64,000 bases of DNA, taken from positions 188,641 to 252,640 of the forward strand of contig NZ_JAFB01000016.1 in NCBI RefSeq assembly GCF_000519205.1. Reading direction: 5' to 3'. This document shows, piece by piece, positions 26,491 through 35,121 of this stretch (position 1 is the stretch's first letter; each line of letters begins with the position of its first letter). The DNA comes from Amycolatopsis taiwanensis DSM 45107 (GTDB taxonomy: Bacteria > Actinomycetota > Actinomycetes > Mycobacteriales > Pseudonocardiaceae). A program made the translations under genes and the position numbers. The notes under the pieces are model-generated. The model was not told where the DNA came from. It was given only the letters and a program-made list of their open reading frames with translations, and did not search any database.

Positions 26491-27153
26491 GTGACCGAGG
26501 AAACATTCCTGAGTACGACGCGAACTGCCTACAACACCGTCGCGGCCAGCTACGCCGAAGTCGTACCTTCCGTCGAAGAAGATCACCCGGTGAACCGGGC
26601 CGTGCTCACCGCCTTCGCGGACCTCGTCCGAGCGGCCGGCGCCGGGCCGGTCGCCGACATCGGTTGCGGCACCGGGCGGGTGACCGCATATCTGGACAAG
26701 CTTGGCCTCGACGTCTCCGGTATCGACCTGTCGCCGGAGATGCTCGCGATGGCCCGGCGGGACCACCCCGAGCTTCGCTTCACCGAGGGTTCGATACTCG
26801 CCCTGGACCTCCCCGATGCGGGCCTGGCCGGGGTCGTGGCCTGGTATTCGGTCATCCACATGCCTACCGACCGGCTGCCCCTGGCCTTCTCGGAGTGCTA
26901 TCGCGTGCTCGCGCCGGGCGGTTATCTGCAACTCGCCTTCCACGTCGGTGACCAGCGCAATCACCGGACCCAGGGATACGGGCACGACGGAATCTCGCTG
27001 GACGTCTACCGGCTGCCGGTCGAGAGGATCTGTTCGCTGCTGAAGGAAGCCGGGTTCGCGCTGGACACGAAGGTGGTCCGGGAGGCCGACGGAACTCCGG
27101 CGGCCCGGGTACCGCAGGCATACCTGCTGGCCCAAAAGCCTGCCGGATCCTGA
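26491..27153 (+). CDS. Class I SAM-dependent methyltransferase
   Basis: 220 residues, GTG start. Motif [16 protein letters not shown], then [20 protein letters not shown] (acidic residue binding the SAM ribose), [16 protein letters not shown] and the post-motif [15 protein letters not shown]. These are typical of small-molecule methyltransferases of the Methyltransf_11/25 type. Substrate cannot be told. Divergent from the MDR oxidoreductase, followed by the second 21-bp repeat array. Confidence 0.9.
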   Translation: MTEETFLSTTRTAYNTVAASYAEVVPSVEEDHPVNRAVLTAFADLVRAAGAGPVADIGCGTGRVTAYLDKLGLDVSGIDLSPEMLAMARRDHPELRFTEGSILALDLPDAGLAGVVAWYSVIHMPTDRLPLAFSECYRVLAPGGYLQLAFHVGDQRNHRTQGYGHDGISLDVYRLPVERICSLLKEAGFALDTKVVREADGTPAARVPQAYLLAQKPAGS

Positions 27154-27206
27154 CGCCCGTCGACCTCTCCGTACCCAGCTCCCAACCCAGAACTCACCTT
27201 CCCCAA

Positions 27207-27600
27207 CCCGCCACACACCCACCCGAACCCGCCACACACCCACCCGAACCCGCCACACACCCACCCGAACCCGCCACACACCCACCCGAACCCGCCACAC
27301 ACCCCCCCGAACCCGCCACACACCCACCCGAACCCGCCACACACCCGCCTGAACCGGGGACACACGCGCCCGAACCGGGGACACACCAGGTCCCGGCGTG
27401 TCCCCGGCCCCGGACAGCGAGTTCCCGGTTCAGGACCGCGTGTCCCGGGTTCAGGACGGCAAGTTCCCGGCTCAGGACCGCGTGTCCCCGGTTCAGGACG
27501 GCGTGTCCCCGGTTCAGGACGGCGAGTTCCCGGTTCGGGACGGCGAGTTCTGGGTTCGGGCAGCTGAGTTACCGGTCCGCGAAGTACTGCCAGCTCACGA
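27207..27600. repeat. 21-bp tandem repeat array, locus 2, with a polarity switch
   Basis: Left part (27207-27352): seven units of CCCGCCACACACCCACCCGA plus A. Then two hybrid units with CCGGGGACACACGCGCCC. From about 27396 units read GTGTCCCCGGTTCAGGACG plus GC, or the GAGTTCCCGGTTCAGGAC variant, fading out by 27600. The left and hybrid units are the reverse complement of the right-hand type, so the array inverts near 27390. Period is 21 bp throughout. It is related to locus 1 (8228-8450). Confidence 0.9.
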
Positions 27601-27644
27601 AGTACTGCCGGGCCGCGAAGCGCGGCGGGACGGAAGCTGCCTGG

Positions 27645-27671
27645 ATAGTTGCCATGGATATAGTTGCCATG
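27645..27671. promoter_or_regulatory. Direct-repeat operator candidate for the double-MarR gene
   Basis: ATAGTTGCCATG occurs at 27645-27656 and again at 27660-27671, 15 bp start to start, ending 13 bp before the ATG. Probable autoregulatory site of the downstream MarR protein. Confidence 0.6.
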
Positions 27672-27684
27672 TAAGGTATTTGCC

Positions 27685-28566
27685 ATGGCGCCTACCACGG
27701 GCTATCTGATGTGGCGAACGGTGACGAAGTGGCGCACGGCCGTGGACCGGGCACTGGCACCGATCGGCTTGACGCACGCACAGTTCTCCGTACTGGGCTC
27801 ACTGAGCGGTCTGTCTCGCACAGGTCAGGAGCCCAGCCAGCGCGAACTGGCGGATGTCACCGGTCTCGAACCCGTGTACGTGTCCAAATTGGTCAGAGCG
27901 CTGGAGAAGGCGGGGATCGTGCGCCGCCCAGTGGACCCCCGCGACCCGCGGGCCGTCCGGCTGAGCCTCACCGACCACGGGCGCAAGGTCGCGGCCGAGG
28001 CGATCGATCGAGTGCACGCGATTCATCAGGAACTCACCGGACCGATCGGCGGCCCGGATGGCGAGCACGACCGCCGGCTGCGCGAAATCCTACTCGCTCT
28101 CCTGGGCGAAACACCGTCGCTCCACGAGAAGAAAGGCACGAACATGACCGCACCCACAACCGTAATCAGCCGCGACATCAGCGTCGCCGGGACGGCCACC
28201 CGCTCACTCCTCGACACGCTGCTGGACCGGAACGGGCTCACCTTCCACCAGTGGGTCACCCTCCGCACGACAGTGGCCCACGCCTCGGCTACCCGGGAAA
28301 CGATCATCAAGGAAGCGGCCGGCATTGACGAGAACGTGGTGCGGGACGCGCTCGACAAGATCGAGGCCGACGGCCTGATCGGTCCGGACGGGGACGGATT
28401 GGCGCCGACAGCGAAGGGCCGCGAGGTGGTCCAGCGGATCGCCGAGGAGACCGCCCGCATCGCCAGCGAGTTGTACGGAGGAATGTCAGAGGAGGATCTC
28501 GTCACCGCGAAACGAGTGCTCGAGCAGGTCATCGAACGCGCGGGCAAGGTCCGGGCCAGCCTGTAG
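27685..28566 (+). CDS. Tandem MarR-MarR regulator
   Basis: 293 residues. Residues 1-145 form a complete MarR protein (THAQFSVLGSLSGL, ELADVTGLEPVYVSKLVRAL recognition helix, wing VDPRDPRAVRLSLTDHGRK). Residues 154-293 form a second MarR-like domain (LTFHQWVTLRTTVAHASATR, AGIDENVVRDALDKIEADGL, LAPTAKGREVVQRI). At the joint, AGAAAGG precedes an in-frame ATG at 28144 that would start the second domain alone, so the locus may make both a fusion and a separate C-terminal protein, or be a fusion of two former cistrons. ATG 27685 has TAAGG 9 nt upstream. Confidence 0.85.
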   Translation: MAPTTGYLMWRTVTKWRTAVDRALAPIGLTHAQFSVLGSLSGLSRTGQEPSQRELADVTGLEPVYVSKLVRALEKAGIVRRPVDPRDPRAVRLSLTDHGRKVAAEAIDRVHAIHQELTGPIGGPDGEHDRRLREILLALLGETPSLHEKKGTNMTAPTTVISRDISVAGTATRSLLDTLLDRNGLTFHQWVTLRTTVAHASATRETIIKEAAGIDENVVRDALDKIEADGLIGPDGDGLAPTAKGREVVQRIAEETARIASELYGGMSEEDLVTAKRVLEQVIERAGKVRASL

Positions 28567-28573
28567 AACAGTG

Positions 28574-28622
28574 CAGCAAGGGGTATTTGCTACGGATCAT
28601 CCGTAGCAAATACCCCTTGCTG
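28574..28622. terminator. 24-bp perfect inverted repeat
   Basis: Arms 28574-28597 and 28599-28622 are exact reverse complements (CAGCAAGGGGTATTTGCTAC plus GGAT on the left) around a single central C. It lies 8 bp after the double-MarR stop codon and is the longest perfect hairpin in the window. A terminator or mRNA-end stabiliser is likely. Confidence 0.85.
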
Positions 28623-28755
28623 TTGCGGGGGCGTCGGCCGTCAGAGATCAACACCTTCCACCCACCCGCGTGCACTAGAAGTGTGACGGTGGACTCTGTC
28701 TACGCCAATTTGCTAAACAGATCTCCCAGGCGGACACGGCATGACGGAGATCTGG

Positions 28756-29565
28756 ATGGGCTACCAACGGTTCGTCGCACTGGGCGACAGCTGCACGGAA
28801 GGGTTGCACGATCGCTACCCCGGCAGTGAGCGGTACCGGGGCTGGGCGGACCTGGCTGCGATGGTGCTTGCCGGCCGTGATCCGGAGTTCCGGTACGCCA
28901 ACCTGGGCGTACGCGGCCGGCGGCTGGACCAGATCATCGTCGAGCAGGTCCCGACCGCGCTGGATCTCCGCCCCGACCTGGTCGCCCTGTTCGGCGGCGC
29001 GAACGACGTGCTCACCCGTAACTTCCGGCCCGAGGTCGTGGCCACGCGAGTGGACGCGGCCCTGCGCATCCTGACCAGGGCCGCGCCAACCGTCGTCGTG
29101 TTCACGATCAGTGACGTGTCGAGCCGGATGCCTGGGGTGCTTCGTGTGCGGTCGCGGCTGGAAGCGCTCAACGACGCGATCCGGTCCGCGACGGCCGAGC
29201 ACGGGGCGCTGCTGGTGGACCTGTGGGAGGAAGAGGCCGTCCACGACCTGCGGTATTTCGGCCCCGACCGGCTGCACCTGTCCGCGCCGGGTCACCGCAG
29301 GCTCGCCGCGCACCTGTTGAACCGGCTGGACATCGCGTGCGATCCGGCCTGGCTGGCCCCGCTGCCGGGCGCCCCCCTCGACCCGGGGCTGCAGGCGCAC
29401 CTGAAGTGGATGTGGCGCGAGGTGTTGCCGGTGGCGGTGACCCGCACGCGCGGCTGGTTCACCGGCCGTTCGCCCGGTGACGGGGTCATGCCGAAACGAC
29501 CGGAGCTGCTACCCGTCCTCGCCGACGAGCTGAACAAGTGGTCAGCGATCCCTGGCAACGTCTGA
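28756..29565 (+). CDS. SGNH/GDSL-type hydrolase
   Basis: 269 residues. Block I FVALGDSCTEG (nucleophile Ser), the block II Gly in NLGVRGRRLDQ, block III FGGANDVL (oxyanion Asn) and block V DRLHLSAPGH (catalytic Asp/His). Esterase or lipase-like; the substrate is unknown. No signal peptide, so cytoplasmic. The ATG at 28756 has ACGGAG 6 nt upstream; an ATG at 28741 would place that site within the coding sequence. Confidence 0.93.
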   Translation: MGYQRFVALGDSCTEGLHDRYPGSERYRGWADLAAMVLAGRDPEFRYANLGVRGRRLDQIIVEQVPTALDLRPDLVALFGGANDVLTRNFRPEVVATRVDAALRILTRAAPTVVVFTISDVSSRMPGVLRVRSRLEALNDAIRSATAEHGALLVDLWEEEAVHDLRYFGPDRLHLSAPGHRRLAAHLLNRLDIACDPAWLAPLPGAPLDPGLQAHLKWMWREVLPVAVTRTRGWFTGRSPGDGVMPKRPELLPVLADELNKWSAIPGNV

Positions 29566-29591
29566 TCTCCGGCGCGGTCACCTCGATGTGC

Positions 29592-29639
29592 ATGAGTGAC
29601 CCGTTCATGCCGAATTTCGACAGTAACGGGTCACTTCAT
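29592..29639. repeat. Hairpin repeat, family 2, copy 2
   Basis: ATGAGTGACCCGTT (29592-29605) and AACGGGTCACTTCAT (29625-29639) form the same stem as copy 1 at 4245-4292, with one extra T in the right arm, and the loop CATGCCGAATTTCGACAGT matches too. It lies between the convergent GDSL hydrolase and decarboxylase genes, touching the decarboxylase stop codon. Confidence 0.8.
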
Positions 29640-31066
29640 CACAATTGCTGGTTGACACGCTGGATGGCCGCCCAGGCAGTCTTGACATGGTCGCTCGTGG
29701 TCAGCGGCGCCCCGACGGCCAAGCGCAGGAAGACCTGTCCGTTGATCTTGGTGTGGCTGAGGTACAGCTCGCCGGAGTCGTTGATCCGCTCCAGTAGCGC
29801 CATCGTCTCCTCGTTCGTCCTCAGTGGACGGAAGCAGACCAGCCCGAACGGATGCGGCCGGCGCAGCTCGAAATCCTGGTCCGCGGCCACCAGTGCGGCG
29901 AATTCCGCGGCCTGTGCGATTCCGGCCTGGATGTGCTCCCGCAGGCCCTCCGCGCCATACCAGCGAATCACCGACCACAGCTTGAGCGCGCGGAACCGCC
30001 GCCCGAGCGGCACCTGCCAGTCCCGGTAGTCGATCACGGCACCGGATTCGGTGGCCGAGTTGCGCAGGTACTCCGGCAAGATCGACAACGCGTCGATCAT
30101 GGGTTGGCGGTCGCTCACCCACAGCACGCTGCAGTCGAAGTTCGTGAGCAGCCACTTGTGCGGGTCCGTCGCATACGAGTCGGCGTAGGAGGCGACGCCG
30201 TCGTTGATCCAGCGCAGTTCCGGGCAGACCGCCGCGACCCCGGCATAGGCGGCGTCGATGTGCAGCCAGATCCCGTGTTCCCGGCACACCGCACCGATTT
30301 CGGCCACCGGGTCGATCGCGGTCGTCGATGTGGTGCCGATCGTCGCGCACACCATCGCCGGCGTCGCGCCTGCCGAGATGTCCGCGTCGATCAGCGCCCG
30401 CAGGTGCACCGGATCCATGGCCTGGGTGACCGGGTCGATGTCGACCACTCGCACGTTGCTGGCCCCGATCCCGGCGATCCGGCCTGCCTTCTCCAACGAG
30501 GAATGCGTCTGCGACGACACATACATCGTGTAGCGCCCGGAAATCCCGTCCGCGCCAACCTTGCCGCCACTTGCGCGGTGCAGCGCCGCCAGCGTCGCGA
30601 CGAGCGACGCGCTGGACGCGGAGTCCTGGATCACGCCGCCGCCGGCGGCGTCGGTGCGGAAACGATCGGGCAGGCCGAGCAGTTCGGCGAGCCAGTCCAC
30701 GACCACCGTCTCCAGCTCGGTGCAGGCGGGGCTGGTCGCCCACACCATGCCCTGCACGCCGAGCCCCGAGGACAGCAGGTCACCGAGAATGCCCGGCCCG
30801 CTCGCGTTCGCCGGGAAATAGGCGAAGAAGTTCGGGTGCTGCCAGTGGGTGACGCCCGGCAGGATCACCCTGGTCAAGTCCTGCAGCACGGCCTCGTACG
30901 GCTCGCCCTGCTCCGGCGGGTGCGCAGGCAGCGCCGCGCGGACCTGCCCGGGCCGCGCCTGCGAACGCACCGGGTGGGCTTCGATCGTGCTGAGATAGTC
31001 GGCGATCCAGTCGACGACCTGCCTGCCGTACCGCCGGAACTCCTCTGGTGACATATGACCCGTCAT
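29639..31066 (-). CDS. PLP-dependent amino-acid decarboxylase (group II, aromatic-type)
   Basis: 475 residues. Group II decarboxylase fold: HWQHPNFFAYFPANASGPGI, ASSASLVATLAALH, the PLP-contact DAAYAG and the Schiff-base Lys in DPHKWLL. Family members decarboxylate aromatic L-amino acids (Tyr, DOPA, Trp) to amines or act as aldehyde synthases; the substrate is not decidable from sequence. ATG 31066 chosen, another in-frame ATG lies at 31054. Only 10 bp after the EspG stop and on the same strand, so it may be the last gene of the type VII secretion accessory operon. Confidence 0.92.
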   Translation of the reverse strand: MTGHMSPEEFRRYGRQVVDWIADYLSTIEAHPVRSQARPGQVRAALPAHPPEQGEPYEAVLQDLTRVILPGVTHWQHPNFFAYFPANASGPGILGDLLSSGLGVQGMVWATSPACTELETVVVDWLAELLGLPDRFRTDAAGGGVIQDSASSASLVATLAALHRASGGKVGADGISGRYTMYVSSQTHSSLEKAGRIAGIGASNVRVVDIDPVTQAMDPVHLRALIDADISAGATPAMVCATIGTTSTTAIDPVAEIGAVCREHGIWLHIDAAYAGVAAVCPELRWINDGVASYADSYATDPHKWLLTNFDCSVLWVSDRQPMIDALSILPEYLRNSATESGAVIDYRDWQVPLGRRFRALKLWSVIRWYGAEGLREHIQAGIAQAAEFAALVAADQDFELRRPHPFGLVCFRPLRTNEETMALLERINDSGELYLSHTKINGQVFLRLAVGAPLTTSDHVKTAWAAIQRVNQQL

Positions 31067-31076
31067 AGCCGCCAAT

Positions 31077-31823
31077 CTAGCGGTCGGGCCGGGCGAGAAC
31101 GGTGAGGAGCGCGTGGCGGGTGCCTGGGACGCAGTGCAGCACGGGCTCACCGTTGGGCGGTTGCACGACGTAGGTCAGGATCCGGCCGCCCTCGGCCAAG
31201 TCGATCACGGTGATCGGCCGGCCGCGTCGACGCTGACCGCTTCGGTCACGCCTGGCCGCCGACAACTGGTGCATACCGGCACGGGGCGCGTTCATGACCG
31301 CACGCACCAGGGCGGCCGGATCGGGCGGCTGACCCCGGGTGTCCATTTCGAATTCGTATTCTTCCGGACCCGGCTGTTCGGTGTATCGCGAAACCGGTGC
31401 CGAAATTTCGCCGATCTCCGCACTGTCCACATTGGGCAGCGCATCGACCAGCGCACCCGCCAGATCGTCCGCCCGTACCGAGTCGACGACCACGACCTTG
31501 TCGTCGCGCACCACCCGGACCGCTTCCCCGCCGATCGCGGCGACCAGCGCCGCACCCGTCTCGCCCTGCCGAGAAATCCAGCCGCAGTATTCGCGCTCGG
31601 CGCGGGCCAGCACCGCCAGTTTGCGCCGGAATTCCGGCGTGGGCACCCCGTTGATCCCAACCCCAGCCTGGTCCAGCAGACGATCGACCTCGCGCTGCAT
31701 CATCGTTTTCGCCACGTCGTTGAACCACAGGTCGTCCACACCGATCACCGGATGCGGCTTACCGTAACCAGCCAGTTCCCACGCTCTGATAAAGGCATAG
31801 CGCGGCAACACGACAGTATTCAC
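31077..31823 (-). CDS. ESX secretion-associated protein, EspG family
   Basis: 248 residues. Cytoplasmic chaperone family that binds PE/PPE-type substrates and delivers them to a type VII secretion system. Pattern seen: FIRAWELAGYGKPHPVIGVD, EREYCGWISRQGETGAALVA, VVVVDSVRADDLAGALVDAL and a C-terminal GRPITVIDLAEGGRILTYVV. The downstream position behind a WXG-like gene, a DUF3558 lipoprotein and a PPE-like protein is the usual EspG context in Pseudonocardiaceae. No EccC ATPase or EsxA/B pair is in the window, so the core machine must be elsewhere. Confidence 0.88.
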   Translation of the reverse strand: MNTVVLPRYAFIRAWELAGYGKPHPVIGVDDLWFNDVAKTMMQREVDRLLDQAGVGINGVPTPEFRRKLAVLARAEREYCGWISRQGETGAALVAAIGGEAVRVVRDDKVVVVDSVRADDLAGALVDALPNVDSAEIGEISAPVSRYTEQPGPEEYEFEMDTRGQPPDPAALVRAVMNAPRAGMHQLSAARRDRSGQRRRGRPITVIDLAEGGRILTYVVQPPNGEPVLHCVPGTRHALLTVLARPDR

Positions 31824-31844
31824 TTCTCCCCCTTGAACTTCCGG

Positions 31845-33209
31845 CTACAACCCGATCACCGGCGGCGCGGTCCGCTCATCGGTGCCGAAGATCTCGTCGC
31901 CGTCCTCGTCGACGAGGTACTTGGTCTCGTGCTCCTCGTCGTCACCACCCTGCCCCGCGCCACGAGCGCCGCCCATCCCGGCCATCCCCGACATCCCCGA
32001 GCGGCCGGCCGCGCCCGCAGCCCCGGCCGAACCCGGCCTCGACGCGTAGCCGCCACTCTCACCGGCACCGACCCTGGGGCCGGCCTGGAGCGCGCCCGCG
32101 GCCCCAGCGCCGCCACTCGCTCCACCACCCGCGCCATGGCCACCGCCTCCAGTGCCGCCGCCGATCGGTGCGAAACCAGCCGCTGGTAAACCGCTCGACG
32201 GATCCGTGCCGCCTCCACTGGCCGGGCCGAAGGTGCTTGGCCCAGAACCGCTCGGCTGGTGGGCGGCAGTGTTACGGGTCGGGACGTAACCGGCAGTGCT
32301 GGTCACGTCGCTGTCGCCGCCCGTCGACGGCATCGAGTAGCCTGGCTGCCCGGTGGTACCACTCGTCGGCGGCATCGAGTAGCCCGGCTGCCCGGTGGTG
32401 CCGCTCGTCGGATGAACCGAGGCGGCCGGAAGCGAGTAGTTGTCCGCCCCTACCGGCGCCTGGTACCGGTCCGCCACACCGTGCGTCGAACCGCGGTCAC
32501 GGTAATCCTGCGCCCCACCGTCCTGATCCTGCCGCGAGTCGCCGTCAAGCTGGAAGGTACTGACCAGAGCGTCCTGCGCGTCGGGCAGATTCCCGTAGTC
32601 GACCTGAATACCCTGCTGAACCGTGGTACTGCTCTGGTGATACTGGTCGTAGATCTGCCGGTTCTGCTCCAACTGCCTGTTGTACTGCTCGACCGCCTTC
32701 TCGGCGTCCGTGGTCCAGGGCACGAAATTGTCGTACCAGTTCTTCTCCGGCGCCGGATCCGCCATCGGCAGCAGCGAATTCCTGATCTGGTCGAACATAT
32801 CGGCCTGCGTCTGAATGTGCTGCCTGTTCGAGGACAACGTCCGCGACGCGTCGTCGGCCGAGACCGCCAACGGCCGGATGTTCTCCCGAGCCGCATCCGC
32901 CCCCTGCCCACTCCACGCCGCCTCCAACCGCTGCACCAGATCATGCGCGACGTCCGAGATCGCCATCTGGCTGTTCGACTGGTCCCTGGTCGATTGTGCG
33001 CCCTCGTGAAGGTCTCGTGACCCATACCCCGACTGGATCTGCCTGACGATCTCCTGGATCGACATCGCCTGTGCTTCCGGATATCCGTCAAACACGTGCG
33101 CGAACCAGTTCTCGGCGTCACTGATCCGCTGGTCCAGCCACTGCTCGGCCTGCCCGACCGCACCTACAGCGTCCTTGAACCGATCCCCCACCCACGACAA
33201 GAGGCTCAT
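31845..33209 (-). CDS. PPE/WXG100-like secreted protein with Gly/Ala-rich tail
   Basis: 454 residues. N-terminal helical hairpin with a WSG turn (residues 99-101, LEAAWSGQGADAAREN), followed by a second helical pair. From about 240 it is low-complexity: two 14-residue repeats (PTSGTTGQPGYSMP), Gly/Ala-rich runs, and a conserved-looking acidic end EEHETKYLVDEDGDEIFGTD. This is the usual structure of the PPE-like substrate in actinobacterial ESX accessory operons. Start ATG overlaps the DUF3558 stop by 4 bp, so translation is coupled. Probable EspG-dependent export substrate. Confidence 0.85.
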   Translation of the reverse strand: MSLLSWVGDRFKDAVGAVGQAEQWLDQRISDAENWFAHVFDGYPEAQAMSIQEIVRQIQSGYGSRDLHEGAQSTRDQSNSQMAISDVAHDLVQRLEAAWSGQGADAARENIRPLAVSADDASRTLSSNRQHIQTQADMFDQIRNSLLPMADPAPEKNWYDNFVPWTTDAEKAVEQYNRQLEQNRQIYDQYHQSSTTVQQGIQVDYGNLPDAQDALVSTFQLDGDSRQDQDGGAQDYRDRGSTHGVADRYQAPVGADNYSLPAASVHPTSGTTGQPGYSMPPTSGTTGQPGYSMPSTGGDSDVTSTAGYVPTRNTAAHQPSGSGPSTFGPASGGGTDPSSGLPAAGFAPIGGGTGGGGHGAGGGASGGAGAAGALQAGPRVGAGESGGYASRPGSAGAAGAAGRSGMSGMAGMGGARGAGQGGDDEEHETKYLVDEDGDEIFGTDERTAPPVIGL

Positions 33210-33814
33210 CTCGCCGCCGCCTTCAAGTTCTCCAGCACATCCTGCGCGACGATCTTCGCGACATCACACGGATCCTGCTTGCCGGCGCGGTTACCACCGA
33301 CGACAAAACCGACGTCATAAGCGACGGTGTCGGTGATACCAACGGCGACGTGACAATCGGAAACAGGTGCCGTCTCGGTCGAGTTGTACGCGAGCGCGGG
33401 ATAGCCCCCGACCTCCAGCGCCTCGTAATAAGCATCACCTTGCTGTCTATCATTGACTTGACTCAAACCGCCGGACACGTTGGTCAGGTAGCCAACACCG
33501 ATAGTTGCCCCTGTTGACGTCTTCTGCCATCCGCACACGGGGCCCGTGGGGTCGTCTTCACGCCGGGCTGAAGGGACCATGCCAAGCAGTTCCGTGAGCT
33601 GCGCATCGGTCAACGCACTGTCGCAGGGATGTTTGCTGACCACTGACGCCGGGAGCGGGTTCTGCACCTTCGACACCTTCGGCGCGGACACGACACTGGA
33701 ACCGCCCGATGACGGCGCGGCGCTCGCCGGTGTGCCTGTCATCGAGGGCGACGAACACCCCTGGAGCAGCACCAGACTGATCACCACAGCGGAAACCAGG
33801 ATTTTCCTGCTCAC
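33206..33814 (-). CDS. DUF3558 lipoprotein
   Basis: 202 residues. Lipoprotein signal MSRKILVSAVVISLVLLQGC with lipobox LLQGC (Cys20), a Ser/Pro-rich linker, then a DUF3558 domain with paired Cys residues (HPCDSAL, GPVCGW, SDCHVAV, DPCDVAK). Function of the domain is unknown; it is repeatedly found next to ESX substrates in Pseudonocardiaceae. GTG start overlaps the preceding stop (GTGA) and its own stop overlaps the next ATG, so the three genes are translationally coupled. Confidence 0.88.
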   Translation of the reverse strand: MSRKILVSAVVISLVLLQGCSSPSMTGTPASAAPSSGGSSVVSAPKVSKVQNPLPASVVSKHPCDSALTDAQLTELLGMVPSARREDDPTGPVCGWQKTSTGATIGVGYLTNVSGGLSQVNDRQQGDAYYEALEVGGYPALAYNSTETAPVSDCHVAVGITDTVAYDVGFVVGGNRAGKQDPCDVAKIVAQDVLENLKAAAR

Positions 33815-34296
33815 CCGGCAATCCCCTCTCCAGCTCTGTTCACCGTGCCTGCGGCCTGCTCGTCGCCCTGCACCGTCATGCCCAACGCCTTTTGCATCCT
33901 CTCGACGACCTTGTCCAGGTACGCCTTCTGCCGACGCAGATGCCCCACGTAGTACTTCCCGCCGTTGTTCGCACTGTCTGTGGCGGCGACAGTGGCTGGG
34001 TCTTTGGCGGGTGCCCGCATGTTCTGCAGACGCGGAGCGGATTCCATCGCGTAATTGATGTCCGCGAGCAGGTTCTGGGCTCGCTTGAGGGTGTCTTCCA
34101 TCTCCTCGCGGCTCATGCTGATCACGCCCGCCGAGCCGCTGCCCGAACTCACCGCGGCTCCCGCCGTACCCGTCGTGAATCCAGCCTGCCCGAGTGCGGC
34201 GCCCGAGGCCTTCCGCGCAAAGGCTTGGCCCACCATCTTGACCGCGGTGCCCTGCTCCCCGGTCACCACGAATTTGACATCATCCCACCAACTCAT
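33811..34296 (-). CDS. Small helical ESX-operon protein (WXG100/EsxB-neighbour type)
   Basis: 161 residues, first gene of the accessory operon. Begins MSWWDDVKFVVTGEQGTAVK, then a Gly/Ser-rich segment and a helical pair (MSREEMEDTLKRAQNLLADI, GHLRRQKAYLDKVVERMQKA) of the size expected for WXG100-like domains, though no WXG turn is present. ATG 34296 follows GGGGGAG closely. Function not known; location suggests a secreted or chaperone component of the type VII pathway. Confidence 0.75.
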   Translation of the reverse strand: MSWWDDVKFVVTGEQGTAVKMVGQAFARKASGAALGQAGFTTGTAGAAVSSGSGSAGVISMSREEMEDTLKRAQNLLADINYAMESAPRLQNMRAPAKDPATVAATDSANNGGKYYVGHLRRQKAYLDKVVERMQKALGMTVQGDEQAAGTVNRAGEGIAG

Positions 34297-34626
34297 GACT
34301 CCCCCTGCTAAAAGTTTCAAATTACCCAAAGCGTACTCCGTCGTGTCAAGACGCGAGGCTCGTTAATGATTATTGCCGAATAGGGATTTTTGATCATGGA
34401 ATGCGCCTGGGGGCGGCATGGAGCAAACGAACGCGGCAAGAACGATCTTGGGTTTGCATTGGGCGCTTTCTGTTTACCGAGAGCAGGCCACAGTGCGGTT
34501 TTGAAAGGATCTTGTTCCCTTATAGCCGGGGTGCTGAGTACGGAAGAGTTTGCGATGCCTCACAACACGGTGCCGTGGGCCTGCTGGACGGTGCGCACGC
34601 GAGGCGTTCGCTGGCAGAGTGACGGT
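34297..34626. other. Divergent region ESX accessory operon / PH-domain operon
   Basis: 330 bp, clearly more A+T-rich than the surroundings between 34300 and 34530 (e.g. TTAATGATTATTGCCGAATA). It presumably carries the promoter of the ESX accessory operon and that of the PH-domain genes. No hairpin, repeat or convincing small gene was found. Confidence 0.4.
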
Positions 34627-35121
34627 ATGACGCAACCCGTGCTCGACCTGCGCCCGCCAGAGAATCTGGTGAGCAGCCGGGCGGTGCTGTACTGGGCGGC
34701 CCGTGCCGCGCTCGGCTGGCTGGTGCCGCTGGCCGCGGAGGTGCTCTGGCAGCGCTTCGGCGACGTCGGCTTGCCGGTCACCATCCTGCTGATCGCGACC
34801 GCGGTGCTGGCGCTCGCGCACGTGATCGTGATGCCGGAATGGCGGTACCGGGTGCACCGCTGGGAGACCACGCCGGACGTGGTGTACACCCAATCGGGTT
34901 GGTTCAACCAGGAGCGGCGGATCGCCCCGGTGTCGCGGATCCAGACCGTCGACACCGAGCGCGGGCCGATCGAGCGGATCTTCGGGCTGGCGAACCTGAC
35001 CGTCACCACCGCCTCGGCACGGGGCCCGGTGCGCATCCACGCTCTCGACTTCACCACCGCGCAACGGATCGCGGCCGAACTGGCCGCGCGCACCCAGGCG
35101 AGCGTGGGAGACGCGACGTGA
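34627..35121 (+). CDS. Bacterial PH (YdbS-like) membrane protein
   Basis: 164 residues. Two membrane segments (AALGWLVPLAAEVLW, VTILLIATAVLALAHVIVMP) followed by a bPH2 domain (WRYRVHRWETTPDVVYTQSG, RRIAPVSRIQTVDTERGPIE). It matches the small partner of YdbS/YdbT pairs; in Bacillus these are linked to membrane stress and antimicrobial-peptide resistance. Stop and the next start overlap (GTGA). Confidence 0.9.
   Translation: MTQPVLDLRPPENLVSSRAVLYWAARAALGWLVPLAAEVLWQRFGDVGLPVTILLIATAVLALAHVIVMPEWRYRVHRWETTPDVVYTQSGWFNQERRIAPVSRIQTVDTERGPIERIFGLANLTVTTASARGPVRIHALDFTTAQRIAAELAARTQASVGDAT

Noticed and set aside
27207..27600. Possible CRISPR array
   Set aside because: The units are contiguous 21-bp repeats without unique spacers, and no cas genes are present.
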